DNA of 64,000 bases, taken from Dicyema japonicum. Taxonomy: Eukaryota; Dicyemida; Rhombozoa; Dicyemidae. Location of the stretch: assembly GCA_011109175.1 (NCBI GenBank), contig RDEW01000030.1, forward strand, positions 428,094 to 492,093, in the 5' to 3' direction. Positions 23,260 through 35,025 of the stretch are shown piece after piece. Each line of letters opens with the position of its first letter. Positions within the stretch are counted from its first letter, which is position 1. Made by a program: the position numbers and the translations under genes. The notes below the pieces were generated by a model that was given only the letters and a program-made list of their open reading frames with translations, was not told the DNA's origin and did not search any database.

Positions 23260-26200
23260 TTACTTTTACTAATATATTCATTTTTGCTTAAATTATTTAA
23301 TTGTTTTTTTACCGCTAATATTTTATCTGAATTGTTTAGGTTTGAAAACATCCTTTGTTAATCCCCGTGATGCCACGTGGCTGCTTGGTTGAGATTCCTC
23401 TGATGGCGTCATTGGATCCACCTTACTCAGGAGGCGCCCAGTGTCGTGCCGACATTTAAAGGGATCCATCTATTCATTCCACATGGAGAAAATTTTGTTT
23501 CTGGAATCGATCTCACCTTCCATGACAACATCCTCTGGATCAATGTGCTTGGGTGAAGGTTTTGCTGGAGCGCGTCAGGATCAAGAAATTAGTTAGTTTG
23601 ATTTTACCGTTGGTCTTTGGAATAATTTAATTAAATAAAAATACTTTGGAAACACATATGCTGGATTCGTTCTATAGGAGTTTTGGACGCCACCGGACAC
23701 CCATCCATGCTCAAACCAGTCGGTCTTTGCAGACGTGATGGAAAACGACCAGGTGGGATGAAAGTCTTCCCTTTTGAAGCTGGGAAACCTTTTGCCTAGA
23801 ACGTCACCATACCGACACGTTTGTCCTTTGAAATGGGCAAATACACGGTCCTACCAAATGATTTTTTGTTTGTTCCACTTGCTGTTGAGCCGTCTGGCTC
23901 CCTGAGCCTCCGACGCTGGAATTTTTGAGTCGTTTAGGGAATCAGATTTATACACGATCAAGAGATTCCCGTGAGCGCTGCTGGTTATTTGAGCGAATCT
24001 AGCTCGCCATCCTAATTTTTTGAATGCCAGGGATTGGGCGTCTTCTGACTTAGGTGGATCCAATGACCATCCAACAGCTCTCTTGTCTTCTGGTCTAAAA
24101 GATTTCGTTCATGAGGTAGAAAGAAATTGACGGAAGAAGGTCTGACAGCCGTAGTTCAGACTTTGTGTACCGATTCCGGGCCAATAATTTACTTCACTGA
24201 GACAGTTTTTTAGGGAAAAGAATCCTACCATGCCAGACGATCTCTGTATACTTGTCTGTCCCGACCCTTTTCGAGAGGACGAATTTTCTGCCGATTTGCA
24301 TAATCCCCTCCGTTTATTCCGAAAGGGTAGTAGTAGAGGACTTGAACCTTTTAACATAATCTGTAGGTCAGCCTCGTATACTTCTATCCGGGAGATTTTC
24401 TGGATCTTTTAAACACGTTGTTTTTATGGAAATGTTTCCGATATGGTCATAAACTTCTATTTTCTGCAAATTGCGTTGAGAAATAAAAATAGTGGAATTT
24501 TTATTATTGCAGTCGGCGACGTTAGCCTTAGTTTTCCGGTCAGATCAGTAATTGGGTATATTTCAACACACTTGTACCCTTTATAGCTGGACATGGGGGA
24601 CAAACTGGGAAATACAAATAGAAATACATATAGTATGGAATTCTTAAAAATATCATCTGAAGTTGATGAGAACGTTTTTTTAAATTTGATTTGCTAAAAA
24701 ACCAAAAATTTATACCTTTGTACATCCAACGTATTCGAGTCAACCCTTCTTGTTTTTTGAAATAAAATCATTTCTACCAAAACCGTACAGTAGGGCGACC
24801 AATTTGATCCCCTTCTTTTTTCATTAGCGATCGATAATTTTGTGCAAGATATTTATACTCTCTCAATTTATAGTACCTCGACGATTGTATCCTTGGAGGA
24901 AGCTATTGAAATTTATTTCCAAAGATTACAAAAACAAGAAATTATGTGATCCCGCGAATTTCAATAGGGCTCCCAGCTTGGCCCGGTGGTCTTCCCTCTG
25001 TCCAACACAAGCACGCAGTGGACGAGTGATCCTCTGGTATAGTTGACTTTGGCCTCCTTTACTTCTTAAAATAATCACGACTTTTGAGAATTGTCACATG
25101 ATTGGACTTGCAGTTAACACAAAGGGATGTGAAGTGGGTAACTAGAGCATGGGTGCGGAATCTTCTTCAGAAAACAGAGAATATTGCCCCAAATATTCCG
25201 CTCTCTGGAATTTCTAATGTGGAATAAATAAAGGGAATCCTTGAGAGACAAAATAACGCTTCTGGGCAAGTTTCCCAACATATTATTACTTTTGGAAAGA
25301 CATGTTGGACATTTTATGCTCAAAAACCGCCTTCTGTCTCCCAAATCATTTTCAACCTCTGAAATTCCCTCTATTATGATTAGGATCTTCTATATGACGG
25401 TGAAATTAGGTCAGCCTTTGAACTGATTTTGAAAATAAATTTTGACGATTATAAATGACTTCATCGACACATCCTGTTTGTTTTGGTAGGATGTTCTAAC
25501 TATACCTTTGGACACCCCATTGAGCACATATTTGTTTTCTTTCAGTTTTGGTGGATACGGTCATTAATTCTTATTTGAGAGTTAACATATCTTTGCCACC
25601 ATCAGAAACTGTGGATATATGGAAAAAGTTATCCCTTAATGATCCAGATGACCGCAAGCTATGGAAATATTCAAGAACTTATCTCTTAATGATCCATGTT
25701 GTCAGATGAACATGCGACTTCAAATATTGTTTTCTGCTAAGAACCGGGGTTGGTCAATCCCTAGGTTCGTACCTAGTCACTTTCTTAAGCGGCTGGACAT
25801 ATCTTGCATATGCCCTGAAACCGCATATACGCATCAATTATTTATATGCGATAGGCGTACCTCGCTCTATACAAAGATAGATTTTTTACTCCGGTTAGGA
25901 CATTTTGATGGATTCAGCAGATATCAACCATTACTATAGAAAAAAGTATCCAGTTTCCACTATCACAGATACAGAATCCTGACGTCACACAAGTCCATCC
26001 TAAAGCAGCATGAAAGGTAGAAGTTGTCCATTCCCTGCATTTGTTTAAACCCCTCCAGTGGAGTGGGGATAGCAAATGATCCCTTTTCATGCCACCCTGT
26101 CACTTGGGGTCACCTAAAACAAGTGGATCACATGACGCCACTTTAGTTGAAAAGGGGAGAGGAAGAACAGATGAAACAAATAAAAATCTTGAATAAACTA

Positions 26201-26573
26201 GCCACATGGCACCACAATAACGCTGGCTTTTCATTAATTGAAACATTACGGAATTAATCCAAATATTTAACGGAATATTATAAATTGAATTTAATTTATT
26301 TATGTTTCGTTAAGAAATACGATCTTGTTGAAAGTGTGTCGCAAGGTAATACTTACCAGAGATTTCTGCGATGACTTCTACCCACCCTTTTAGTCGCATT
26401 TTAGAAAAGGCAATCATATAATTAGTGTAAGTTGGATGAAACCGTTCGATAATCTTTTATTAGACCTCTCATGAATATGAACAACATTTAGATTTCGAAA
26501 TCAGTTGACGAAATCATTATACTGCTTTTTTTTATCAACCCAAAAAAACCAATAGTTAATCTCTTGAAGTTAA
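23260..26573. other. Repeat-rich intergenic stretch
   Basis: No gene is supported. Copies of the dispersed SINE-like core lie at about 23398-23446 (reverse), 24026-24070 and 26088-26150 (both forward). A repeat shared with 20.25 kb lies at 24950-25030. A 92-codon frame at 25661-25939 has no recognisable similarity and sits next to a small internal duplication (CTTAATGATCCA at about 25634 and 25687). Confidence 0.35.
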
Positions 26574-26980
26574 TTAGGTGATCCCGAAAATCCTGATGAG
26601 CTTTCTCAGCTTTTCCCGATGTTGGACTTTTGACTCAACACAGTCACGGTACGGGCGGGGGACAGTGCTCATAAGAAGACCAACTGGGGTGATGTGCTTC
26701 TGGAAACTGCTTGACACAGGACGGTCTGTCGACTGCAGGTCTGTTGGAGGGTAAAGAAACTTGCCGTTTTGATTGATAAGGTGGTCAAAGGGACTAGGTA
26801 GAATATTGTTTAGCTTTGCGATGTGCATTATAATAGTCGCAGCTCGACATAGGGTGTTATCAACTTTAAGACGGTTGGTCCACGAGAGATTAATTCCCCA
26901 TGCTGCACAACATAACTGATAGTCGGCTCGATAAATTGCTTAGAGAATAGAGAGCACACCAAATATGGTTTTGATTAAAC
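26574..26980 (-). pseudogene. CR1/Jockey-like LINE RT C-terminal relic
   Basis: The minus strand reads IYRADYQLCCAAWGINLSW, TNRLKVDNTLCRAATIIM and then a 70-residue tail to a stop. The Y-x-x-C-A-A-W-G block and following helix match the copy at 391-500. Only the C-terminus survives. Confidence 0.5.
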
Positions 26981-27122
26981 CTTATAGCTGCAATTAAAAA
27001 AACAAAATTAGATTTAACAAAAATGTCAAAAATTAATTTTTAAATAGATTTAGTTTTAGTAATTTAAAAATAAAAAATTTAATTGCCTTATTGTGGTTTG
27101 TGGATTTCTAAATTTGTAGATC

Positions 27123-27654
27123 ATGAGCGGATATTCCATTTCTAGAATGACTCCAAAGACTAAGAATCAAGACCTCAGCAATGCCTATGCTCCACCCGTT
27201 AACTTTCTTGAAGTTGAAGTCGTCAACCCCATAACACACACCAACAATAACACAGCTTACACAGACTATGAAGTTAGACTTAAGGTTTTTTTCCAAATTT
27301 AAACTATAGACGAATCTCCCTATTTTTGAGTGTACAGAGTCGGTTGTCCGCCGTCGGTATTCTGACTTTGAATGGCTGAGACAGCAGATTGCTAGAAATG
27401 TCAAAGTAAGGCTGATCTTTATTTCAGATTGTCCTTCCATTGTTCCCCAGCAAGCACATAATGCAGACTGTTTTCGGTACAGGCGGTGGTAAGTTTGACC
27501 CCGACTTTATCGAGGAAAGAAGAGTAGGACTGGAGAATTTCCTCTCAAAGTATCCGACATCTTAACTTGCAGGGTTGTAGGTCATCCTCTCGCGAACCAG
27601 TTGACTGCCGTCCACATGTTTCTTAAAGATCCCGTCTTAGATAGAAGTAGTTAA
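27123..27654 (+). CDS. SNX3: Sorting nexin 3/12 (PX domain)
   Basis: SNX3 is a small PX-domain protein that binds phosphatidylinositol 3-phosphate on early endosomes and helps retromer recycle cargo. Three introns of 25 (27285-27309), 22 (27406-27427) and 23 nt (27550-27572) are removed to give 153 residues. Blocks visible: FLEVEVVNPITH at the start of the PX domain, VVRRRYSDFEWLRQQI (the RRYSDFEWL phosphoinositide-binding motif), FPSKH, DFIEERRVGLENFLSKV and VGHPLANQLTAVHMFL. Length and motif order fit SNX3 (about 160 residues) closely. The gene is complete and ends 46 bp from the end of the convergent homeobox gene. Confidence 0.92.
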
Positions 27655-27700
27655 CTTATGTGGACTTTATTTACAAATTATAAAATTCCCAATATTAACA

Positions 27701-28396
27701 TTAAAAATCTTGCAAATATGGTTTAAATAATCCATCAGAGTAGTTTTTCTGAGAAGTCTCTTCAGTAGTTGTGTCCTCCATTCTTTTGTGGGTCATAAAA
27801 TTATTAATAGCGGAAAAGTCAGTTCCTGGTGGATTGAAGTAGTTGAAGATGTTTGTTAGGAACATGTTCATTGCCAGTTGGTTTGGGGGAGTTGGGTATC
27901 CCACGGGGATGAATAGAGGGGTCACCTTTTCTCGTTTTCTTTTCATTCGTCTGTTCTGAAACCACACCTTATGTAAGAAACGTGCTGTACCTTCACTGTG
28001 TTTTCTTCTAGACCGAGTTTTCTGGCGATTTCAAGGCGTCGTGACTTTGAAATGTAGTTTTCCCGGTTAAATTCTGCCTCAAGTTGGCTGATTTGATTCT
28101 TGTCAAAGGCAGTTCTGATTCTTTTAGCTTAATAATAGTAATAAAATGATAACCACACGTGACTTCGAAATCATTGTCTTTTCCACCATGAGAAGAGTCC
28201 CTTGGAGTAGTGGATTGTGGGGACAAACAGGACTGGGTTGGAGAAGAATTAGTAGATTGATCCAAATTTTCCGTGATCTGTTGGCTAATTTTTTCAACAG
28301 GCGACGACACATTATTGCAGAAAATGCGTAATTAGTGAATTTATCAGAGTAATTTACGTATTTTGATGAGTTACTTTGATCACATTGAGAATTCAA
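27701..28396 (-). CDS. EVX-like: Even-skipped (Evx)-like homeobox protein
   Basis: A homeodomain is assembled across a 23-nt intron (27968-27990): KRIRTAFDKNQISQLEAEF, NRENYISKSRRLEIARKL, then VWFQNRRMKRKREK. The helix-3 core WFQNRR is intact, with the intron placed just before VWF. The segment F-x-RENY-(I/V)-S-x-x-RR is characteristic of Evx/eve homeodomains, which are patterning and neuronal transcription factors. An upstream 26-nt intron (28128-28153) joins a Ser/Thr/Gln-rich N-terminal segment (SSPVEKISQQITEN). The true start is unresolved: an ATG frame begins at 28396 but does not join the exon in frame, and the alternative begins only at a GTG (28310). The stop is at 27701. Evx is the best guess among ANTP-class homeoboxes. 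Confidence 0.7.
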
Positions 28397-28625
28397 CGTT
28401 AAGACATTAAATCAAGTACAATTGCCAACTAATAGTATTGATGTTTTATTGCCGTGTGTGCTATCAGATTTCATCTCAATCATGCCGGCCTATTAAAAAT
28501 TAATTTCATTTATAATTAGTTTTCCCTTCTTTGATTAAAGGCAATAATCTTAAGACTTTAAATAATTTTAATAATCTCAATTATACACTCCTTGCCAATA
28601 ATTTATGTTTTTTACTATTAAAAAA
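28397..28625. other. Intergenic AT-rich
   Basis: Likely 5' flank of the homeobox gene. I see no defined motif. Confidence 0.25.
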
Positions 28626-28757
28626 TAAACTTGATCTAGTCCGTCGGATCGGCTCAATGATCCAAAGGGTCACCAAGAATGAGACTAGATGGCTTCGAGA
28701 GCGTATCTCGATAGCTGTCGTCAGAGGAAACAGCATGGCCATTCAAGCTCCCTAACT
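28626..28757 (+). pseudogene. RT-element C-terminal relic (QRISIAVxRGN type)
   Basis: The frame reads LVRRIGSMIQRVTKN, then ERISIAVVRGNSMAIQAP and a stop. It is the last block of the module seen at 17.69-18.07 kb. It is a very short 5'-truncated copy. Confidence 0.5.
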
Positions 28758-29559
28758 TTTAATTTCTAGAACCTAATAAATAAAAATTAAGTTAGCAATC
28801 ACTGACTTCCGCATAGTTGAGAACGCACTTGCCCCGACAATTTTCAAGGAAATGTGCTCAATGAACCAGCTCTTCGCGATCCGATTCTGTTTAGTCAGGT
28901 CAGTGACCTGCTTCCTATGATTCCTGACATTTCCACGGCGACTGGTTCAAAAATGAACTGTCCATCGAGACATTCGTATTTCTGATGTTTTTTGTTTAAA
29001 ATAAATTTTATAATTATTATTCAATCAAGGTCACTGGTTTAATTTAATTCTTTTAACTTTTGAATCATCACATAAACAGTTTTCATAGTTAGATTAAACG
29101 GATGACTTATAAATTCAATTAGTAGAAAATAGACATTTTAGAGGGCTATGGTCGAAATCAATACATAACTAATATGACTTTAATAATTTAATCAGTCCAT
29201 CAACCTCTTTGTTTTAATATCAATTAATATAATCAATTTAATTATGTATTTATGGTATTATAGGATCTGATAATCCGTGGACTTGGCCCGCCTTATAGTT
29301 CTCCTGTGCCATATCAGATGCACCTGACGGATCCCCTAAGGTGTTAACCAACTAACTGACGGATCCCGCTTTTGGGGGTTACGTTCCTGGTGGATTCCTT
29401 TACTTGAAAGGACCGCGCCTAAATAAATAATATATGGACTCATTTTATTCCTTATGTGATGACATGGGATTGCATCGTTACTAAGTTACTTGATGCAGTT
29501 GGGGGTAAATAAAAATATCCACTAATATACATAAGCAACTGTGGCCAAGAAAACCCTTT
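28758..29559. other. No supported gene
   Basis: AT-rich sequence. Around 29300-29425 there is a GC-richer block with two GACGGATCCC repeats, ending in GCGCCTAAATAAATAATA. It resembles a LINE 3' end but I cannot read a protein in it. Confidence 0.3.
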
Positions 29560-29835
29560 AGGTTCTACCGTATGAAAAAGGTCTCACGTGGATCTTTGGT
29601 GACCCTTTGTAACATTAAGAGATCCAAAAAACTAAATTGACAGCTTGTGAGTCGGATTCCTGACGTTTCAACAGCAAATGGGACAAACAAGTGATCCGCC
29701 GAAATGCGTCGGTACTTCATTCTCTTCTGATCCTCGGCTTACTTAGAAGCATGACCTGGGTCTGAGACTGAAGCTGCCAAAATTTTCTGAGAGTATGATC
29801 AACACACGTAGCGTCCCAAATCAGGTTCCGCATAT
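29560..29835 (-). pseudogene. RT-element C-terminal module (FVPFAVE type)
   Basis: The minus strand reads NLIWDATCVDHTLRKF, SADHLFVPFAVETSGI and LMLQRVTKDPRETFFI, in shifting frames. The motif order matches the relic at 17.69-18.07 kb, and the two share long nucleotide stretches (for example ACACGTAGCGTCCCAAA). It is dead. Confidence 0.55.
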
Positions 29836-30252
29836 ATTTTGACTTTTGAGTACAAAATATGTTATATAAGATTGATTATTTCAGTGAACTCAAAAACTTA
29901 AACTAAAAAGGCTCCTTGAAAGTTTTTTTAAGTTCAAGGAGTGTTTTAACTGAATCAATTAGACTTTTACAAATTGACCCAATAATTTGCTTGCGTTTAC
30001 GGCCAATTATTGGAAAACTAATCAAAATGTATTGATTGATATGTTTAATTTAGCAAACGTCACATAAAAAATGTGATTTTCTAACAAGAGATTAATTTAA
30101 AATAAATAATAAACACCAAGTGATTTAATTTAATTCCACGAGCACTTGAAACTCTTTATTTTTATATTTTCGGTTTTAATGATTTTTTACAACAAAAAAT
30201 ATTCGATATATTAAAACTCTAAAAATAGTTTAATAAATTTAAAAAAAATTGA
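29836..30252. other. AT-rich 5' flank of the Max-like gene
   Basis: Very AT-rich sequence between a retroelement relic and the bHLH gene. No defined promoter element is evident. Confidence 0.25.
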
Positions 30253-30927
30253 ATGGATAATGAACGTAGGTTTGGTCATGTTTTTATATGTCCTTAGCCA
30301 AAATTTACCCGTCGATTTTGGGTTTTTCAATTCCCCTTTTGACGGAGAATCTATGGAGGTACCAAATATCTTACCGCCTAAGATTCGTCGTCATCATCAC
30401 AACGCCCTCGAGAGGAAACGGCGTGGAAACATTAAAGAGAGTTTTCAGGATCTCCGTGAAAGTATCCCTCAATCGGGAGACCGAGTATTTATTCATGTAA
30501 TTTGTTAAGATGGCACGTGCTAAAATCCTAAACAAATCTTGTCAGTTTATAAACTACTTAGCCGACTCAACTCGAAGAATGGACCACACAATCGACGCCT
30601 ACAAACAAAAGATAAGCTATATGACAGCTCAGGGTATCCCCTACCCAATCATTAATAGCTGAGAAACTTAAATCGAATAAATCACCTGAGATTGTCACTG
30701 AGTTGAAGAAGTTATGTTTGGAAGGAATGCAGGAAAATATCTCGGATTATTCAGACTTTGAAAACTCCCCAAAAATAAAGAAGGAGTATGAAGAGCTTCC
30801 AGTATCTCCGAGCATGACAACTTCCTCTGTAAACGATGACGATTTGACCGCATGTTTAATCCATTCCGTGAATGATATGATCGACGAGTATGTTTTTATA
30901 GACAGGAAACCGAATATTAATAGATAG
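30253..30927 (+). CDS. MAX: Max-like bHLH transcription factor
   Basis: Max heterodimerises with Myc and Mxd/Mnt proteins and binds E-boxes. Three introns of 28 (30270-30297), 25 (30485-30509) and 25 nt (30634-30658) give 198 residues. The basic region and helix 1 read RRHHHNALERKRRGNIKESF, with the E-box-contacting H, E and R of Max/Myc proteins, then QDLRESIPQ. After the intron in the loop comes ARAKILNKSCQFINYLADS. The basic region plus 'RAKIL-K---FI-YL' identify Max rather than Myc. Beyond helix 2 the heptad positions read L, M, Y, M, L, so the zipper is weak. The C-terminal 90 residues are acidic and Ser-rich, with no match I know. The stop is at 30925-30927. Confidence 0.87.
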
Positions 30928-32689
30928 CCTGATAATTTTTGGATTTGCTTTACTATGTCAGTGTAGATTACTTAGCAATTAAGCCATCTTCCATGTTCTG
31001 AGATTATTTTTTACTCCACGTCGGCATTTATTTTACATTTTTGTAGAACCAGTCCCTGGAAACCGCAATTTTACTGATTTTTGTTTAATCTGTAAGTCTA
31101 CCACATTTTTTAATTTTAAACATTATAAAATATTACGTTTATTCTTATTAAAGAAAGTTGACGTCATTTATCGTCACTAGAATGGTCGTGTGTGTTGGCC
31201 ATTCTCTTTGGTTTCGATATCAACACCACTACCTGGGTGAAAATTTTTTCCCGCTCTCAACCCTCTTCATATCCTTAGAGGAGTTATGGGATCCACCCAT
31301 CATAGGAGACGCAGTGTCTGGCCAGCATCCAAAAGGAATCAATCTCTACTAGAGGGGTTCCCATAATGGTAGATACTTTCAAAGGATACGTCCTAATATA
31401 CTAGAATCATATTAACTCATCTCATACGTACAGCTTCTGAAAGATAATCCTTCAAATTCCTTCAATTTTGTACTGGATAAGCTCGAACCCGGATCCTACG
31501 TACGCCCGACGCTTCTTTTCTCTGAACTTTATGATTCCAGTGTTTTCTGAATTCATCAATTTTTTCTCACGTGAAAAGGAAGGCAAGGACTTTCATTTAT
31601 CATGAAGCTAGAGACATTGTGCCACCATTTCAACCCTCCGACCATTGAGCACTCGTAACTAGACACCAGTTTTCGACTTGCACGTGGACTCCACGTTTGT
31701 ATTTATCAATAATGTGATTCTAAAGATTCCTGTTTATTCCTTTCTAGGTTTTTTTTCTGTGTGTGCTTGCGGTAAGAAATATTTATTATTCACAACATCA
31801 TTATTGACAAGTTTTTAATAGATTAGCCATAATTTTTTATTGAAACATTTTTAGAGTAGTAACACTTATTAGTTATGGACACTTGATATTGGAGTTTAAG
31901 AGTCGCCGTAAAGTTCAAGTGGATGTTGAAAATATTATACACTTTTTTAAATAACCTCGAATGTACCTGAATGAGCTTTTAGCCAGTTTTCACTGTCTGA
32001 GTATGGCACATCCTTTCCAAGCATCACGTCTATTGATATTCACCATTTTGGGAACCCCTTCCTAGAACAGGTAGAAACGGGTACTTTCAGGTGCCCAGGA
32101 GGTACTGGGCGTCTCCTGAGTTAGGTGAATTTATACACTAAATAACCAAAATTAATTGAAGTTAACAGTAAAAAATAAATTAAAAATTGTTGACAAATAA
32201 AATTATATAAAAATTAGGATACTACGAATAAGCATTCGATAAGAAATTTAAATATTTTAAAATTGAAATACAGTTGTTTTTTTGTTTAATAAATTTTTCA
32301 TTTAATGAAAAATACTTTTTAAAATACGGAAATAGTGGATAATCAATTCTCGGAATGCTGCGTAATAATTTATTAGAAATTAAAAAAGAGAAAATCGTTA
32401 ATAACTGATTTTCTGATTAAATTAATAAAGAATCTTGATTTTTTTAATTTTATTAAATTGATTTTAATAATTTAACAAATTTATTCATTATTTATTTTAA
32501 TGAACGCATTAAAAATGAAGAAAAGTTGCGTTCATTAAACATAAAAATAACTGTATATAGAATTTTATTTAATTTGTCGGTGATTTTTGGTTTTTAATTA
32601 TGATGATCATTAAAAGACATTGGTTTGAATTACAATTTAAAATTGCGGGAAAAATATTCCAAAATCTATACATCAAAAGTGTGAATGTT
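30928..32689. other. Repeat-containing intergenic stretch
   Basis: SINE-like cores lie at about 31288-31345 (reverse: GGGATCCACCCATCATAGGA) and 32080-32130 (forward: TACTGGGCGTCTCCTGAGTT). A B-box-like GGGTTCGAGCTTATCC is on the minus strand near 31475-31490. From 32150 to 32690 the sequence is extremely AT-rich with nothing recognised. Confidence 0.35.
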
Positions 32690-33710
32690 TACTTAATTTT
32701 TTAGTTTGATCCAAAATAATAGTCAAATGGTCAAGTCGTCTTGTAGTCTCTTACCCAGAGCCAACTTCATCGCTGATCTTCTATACTTTTCTAATAATGA
32801 TAGTATCTTGTCTTTTTTCATATAAAAGTGCCACCCCTCACGGCCGTATAACAATTTAAGAGAATAATCTTTATAAGTATGGAAAAGAACGTCTCAGTTA
32901 CGCCCAGTTTACGCGTACAGAGAAGTTTTTTCTCCTCAGTTTAACATCCTTCAGAAATGAGCCTTCATAATCAATCGTAACACCCAGGTAGCGGAGCGAA
33001 CGCACTCTTGGTACTCCAAGCGCGTAAGGCTGTCCATGGTGACTTCTGATGCTGTTGATTCTTAAGGAGTTCGACTTTTCCGTTGGGTGCTTTATTCCTC
33101 TCCGGTCACACCAGTCTCGGACGTAATTAATAAATTTCTTGAGCCTCCTCTCTGATAAGGTTGACTTGCCAGACATGTCCATTATAAGATATCATCCACA
33201 TATATTATTAGTTTTGAATTCGGATCTGAAGGGATTGGGAAGTCGGACATGAATATGTTAAATAGTAATGAGCCTAGCATAGAGCCCTGCGGGACGGCTC
33301 AAGTGAGTGAAATATCTTTGGATAATTATGTATCCTCCGATACTCACATGAGAAATCCGTCCGGTAAGAAATTCCTTATCCATACAAATAGGTATCTTGG
33401 AATATCCGCAGACACGAGCCTTGATAAGAGGATTTCGTGCCACACACTATCGAAGACCTTGGATATATCCAAGCACACTACGTTTAATTGTCTCTTGTAT
33501 TTTGTTCCTCTTGATATGCAGTCGGTGCAGGATTTTCCTGGTAATTGTTATGAGAAGAGACCATTCTCTTCTATATGCAGACACAGCCTCTTGAAGACCC
33601 CCATCTGAATTGTCCAATTTGTGGCCGGTTAATCTTTTGTAAATCTTCCAGAAGGAAGGATCTCTCTTCAATGGATATTTGGTTAATCTAAGTCGTTATT
33701 TAAACGTCAT
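32690..33710 (-). pseudogene. CR1/Jockey-like LINE reverse transcriptase relic
   Basis: Reading the minus strand from 33.7 kb downward: DPSFWKIYKRLTGHKLDNS, SKVFDSVWHEILLSRLV, AVPQGSMLGSLLFNIFMSDF, LIIYVDDIL (YVDD catalytic box), then FINYVRDWCDRRGIKHP, RVRSLRYLGVTIDYEGSFL. The motif order (FDSVWH, PQGS-LF, YxDD, YLGV) is that of CR1/Jockey RTs. Frameshifts and stops interrupt it. The C-terminal 'CAAWG' block is not visible. Confidence 0.75.
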
Positions 33711-34830
33711 ATGGTCCATCCGATCAACTCAACGTATTAACTTGGTTCTCAGCTGATTTATTTATTTAATCAATTCCAAGGTTATAGGCGAAATATTAAT
33801 TCTTTTCTTACGGTTTCCATTGGAGAAGTTTTCCATATTACATTCGCCATTGTGGAAACCAAACAAACACATAATGTAGATTCGTTACTGCTGAGTAAGA
33901 AAGAAGGAGATCTTTATTTATTAACCCCAGGCTTACAATTTTTGGTAAGCCCAAGTAATTCAGTCCTAACTGTTTATCCAAGGAAGGAATCCAAGGAGAA
34001 CGTCTGCTTGTGACGACCAGATCCGTCCTCCAATAGTCCATTACAGGATTCAATTTCAGAAGAGAGGTGGATAAATAGGTTCACTCTCTTCCATTTTCAA
34101 CACATATTCTACCGTCGCAGACATCACTTCATTCTTAGGCGGATAATTTTCATAATGGTAATCTTCATCAGTAAAGTTAGTCAAGGAGAAGGTAGGAGGA
34201 TCCCTTTCAACGGCTGTGTCGTGCGAGAAAGGACTTGTCCTTTCCTTTGTTGAAAATCAAATTGTCGGATTCGACCTGAACATCTTATTGGACCGAAAGT
34301 TAAAGAAAACTTTCGTTGTCTTGAATTACTGTCTTGGATTAGCGTAACTGTTCTTCTAAAATAAAGTACGAGTTCTGTCTATGCTGAGGTTCAAGTAAAC
34401 ATTACTGCTCCTCGGTGAAGCACTTAAAAATACGAATATATTGATTACACAATATGATTTATGGCCAATATATTGAACCATGAACTTATAAGATCCATTC
34501 ATTTTCTGGACAAATTCCTTGATGGTCGAAGCTAGCAAAAAAGAGCTTCTAAAATAATGGACTTCTGGAAAGTTCTAGTCTCCAACGCCTCTGGAATCCT
34601 TGATGCGTAAGAATTGAAGAATCTTTGGAATTTTTTTCATTAACTGTTTCATTAAAGTTATAAATAATCAAAAAATCATTATTGTTGATGTCAATTTTAA
34701 AAAAATCAATAAAGGTCAAGTAGCAATTAACTTGATGAAACCGCACTTTTGTAAAGAGTCATACTAGCTATAGTTCCGCTCAGACAGGACACACGCTAAG
34801 TTAATAACAGTTGTCATAACTAATCGTAAA
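33711..34830. other. No supported gene
   Basis: AT-rich sequence. The complement of 34561-34604 matches a stretch at 20.36-20.40 kb (both read QGF-R-W-LELSR in one frame), so a dispersed repeat is present. Nothing else is recognised. Confidence 0.3.
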
Positions 34831-34899
34831 AGGAGAACCAAGGAATGCTCTTCACTTCTTTTTTTTGTTGTGTGAAAGTCCTTTCCCAGTAAAATAACT

Positions 34900-35025
34900 G
34901 TTCACTGATGACGGCGTCACTTGTTGCCAAAGCATCGTAGATGCGTGGAAGCTACAGAAGTGAGATTCGAACTAGGGGCCATCAGGCCTCTCACCAAGTA
35001 CTCGTTACCTTGGCCAGATTTTTTT
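34900..35025 (-). repeat. tRNA-like SINE head
   Basis: The minus strand reads TGGCCAAGGTAACGAG (A-box-like) and, about 45 nt on, AGTTCGAATCTCAC (B-box). Part of the dispersed core (GACGCCGTCATCA) follows. The layout resembles tRNA-derived SINEs. It lacks a plausible complete cloverleaf, so I do not call it a tRNA gene. Confidence 0.4.

Noticed and set aside
25661-25939. 92-codon plus-strand open frame
   Set aside because: No family resemblance and it overlaps a small internal duplication. A chance frame is as likely.
34900-35025. tRNA gene on the minus strand
   Set aside because: A- and B-box-like blocks exist, but I cannot fold an acceptor stem and the SINE-like core follows.
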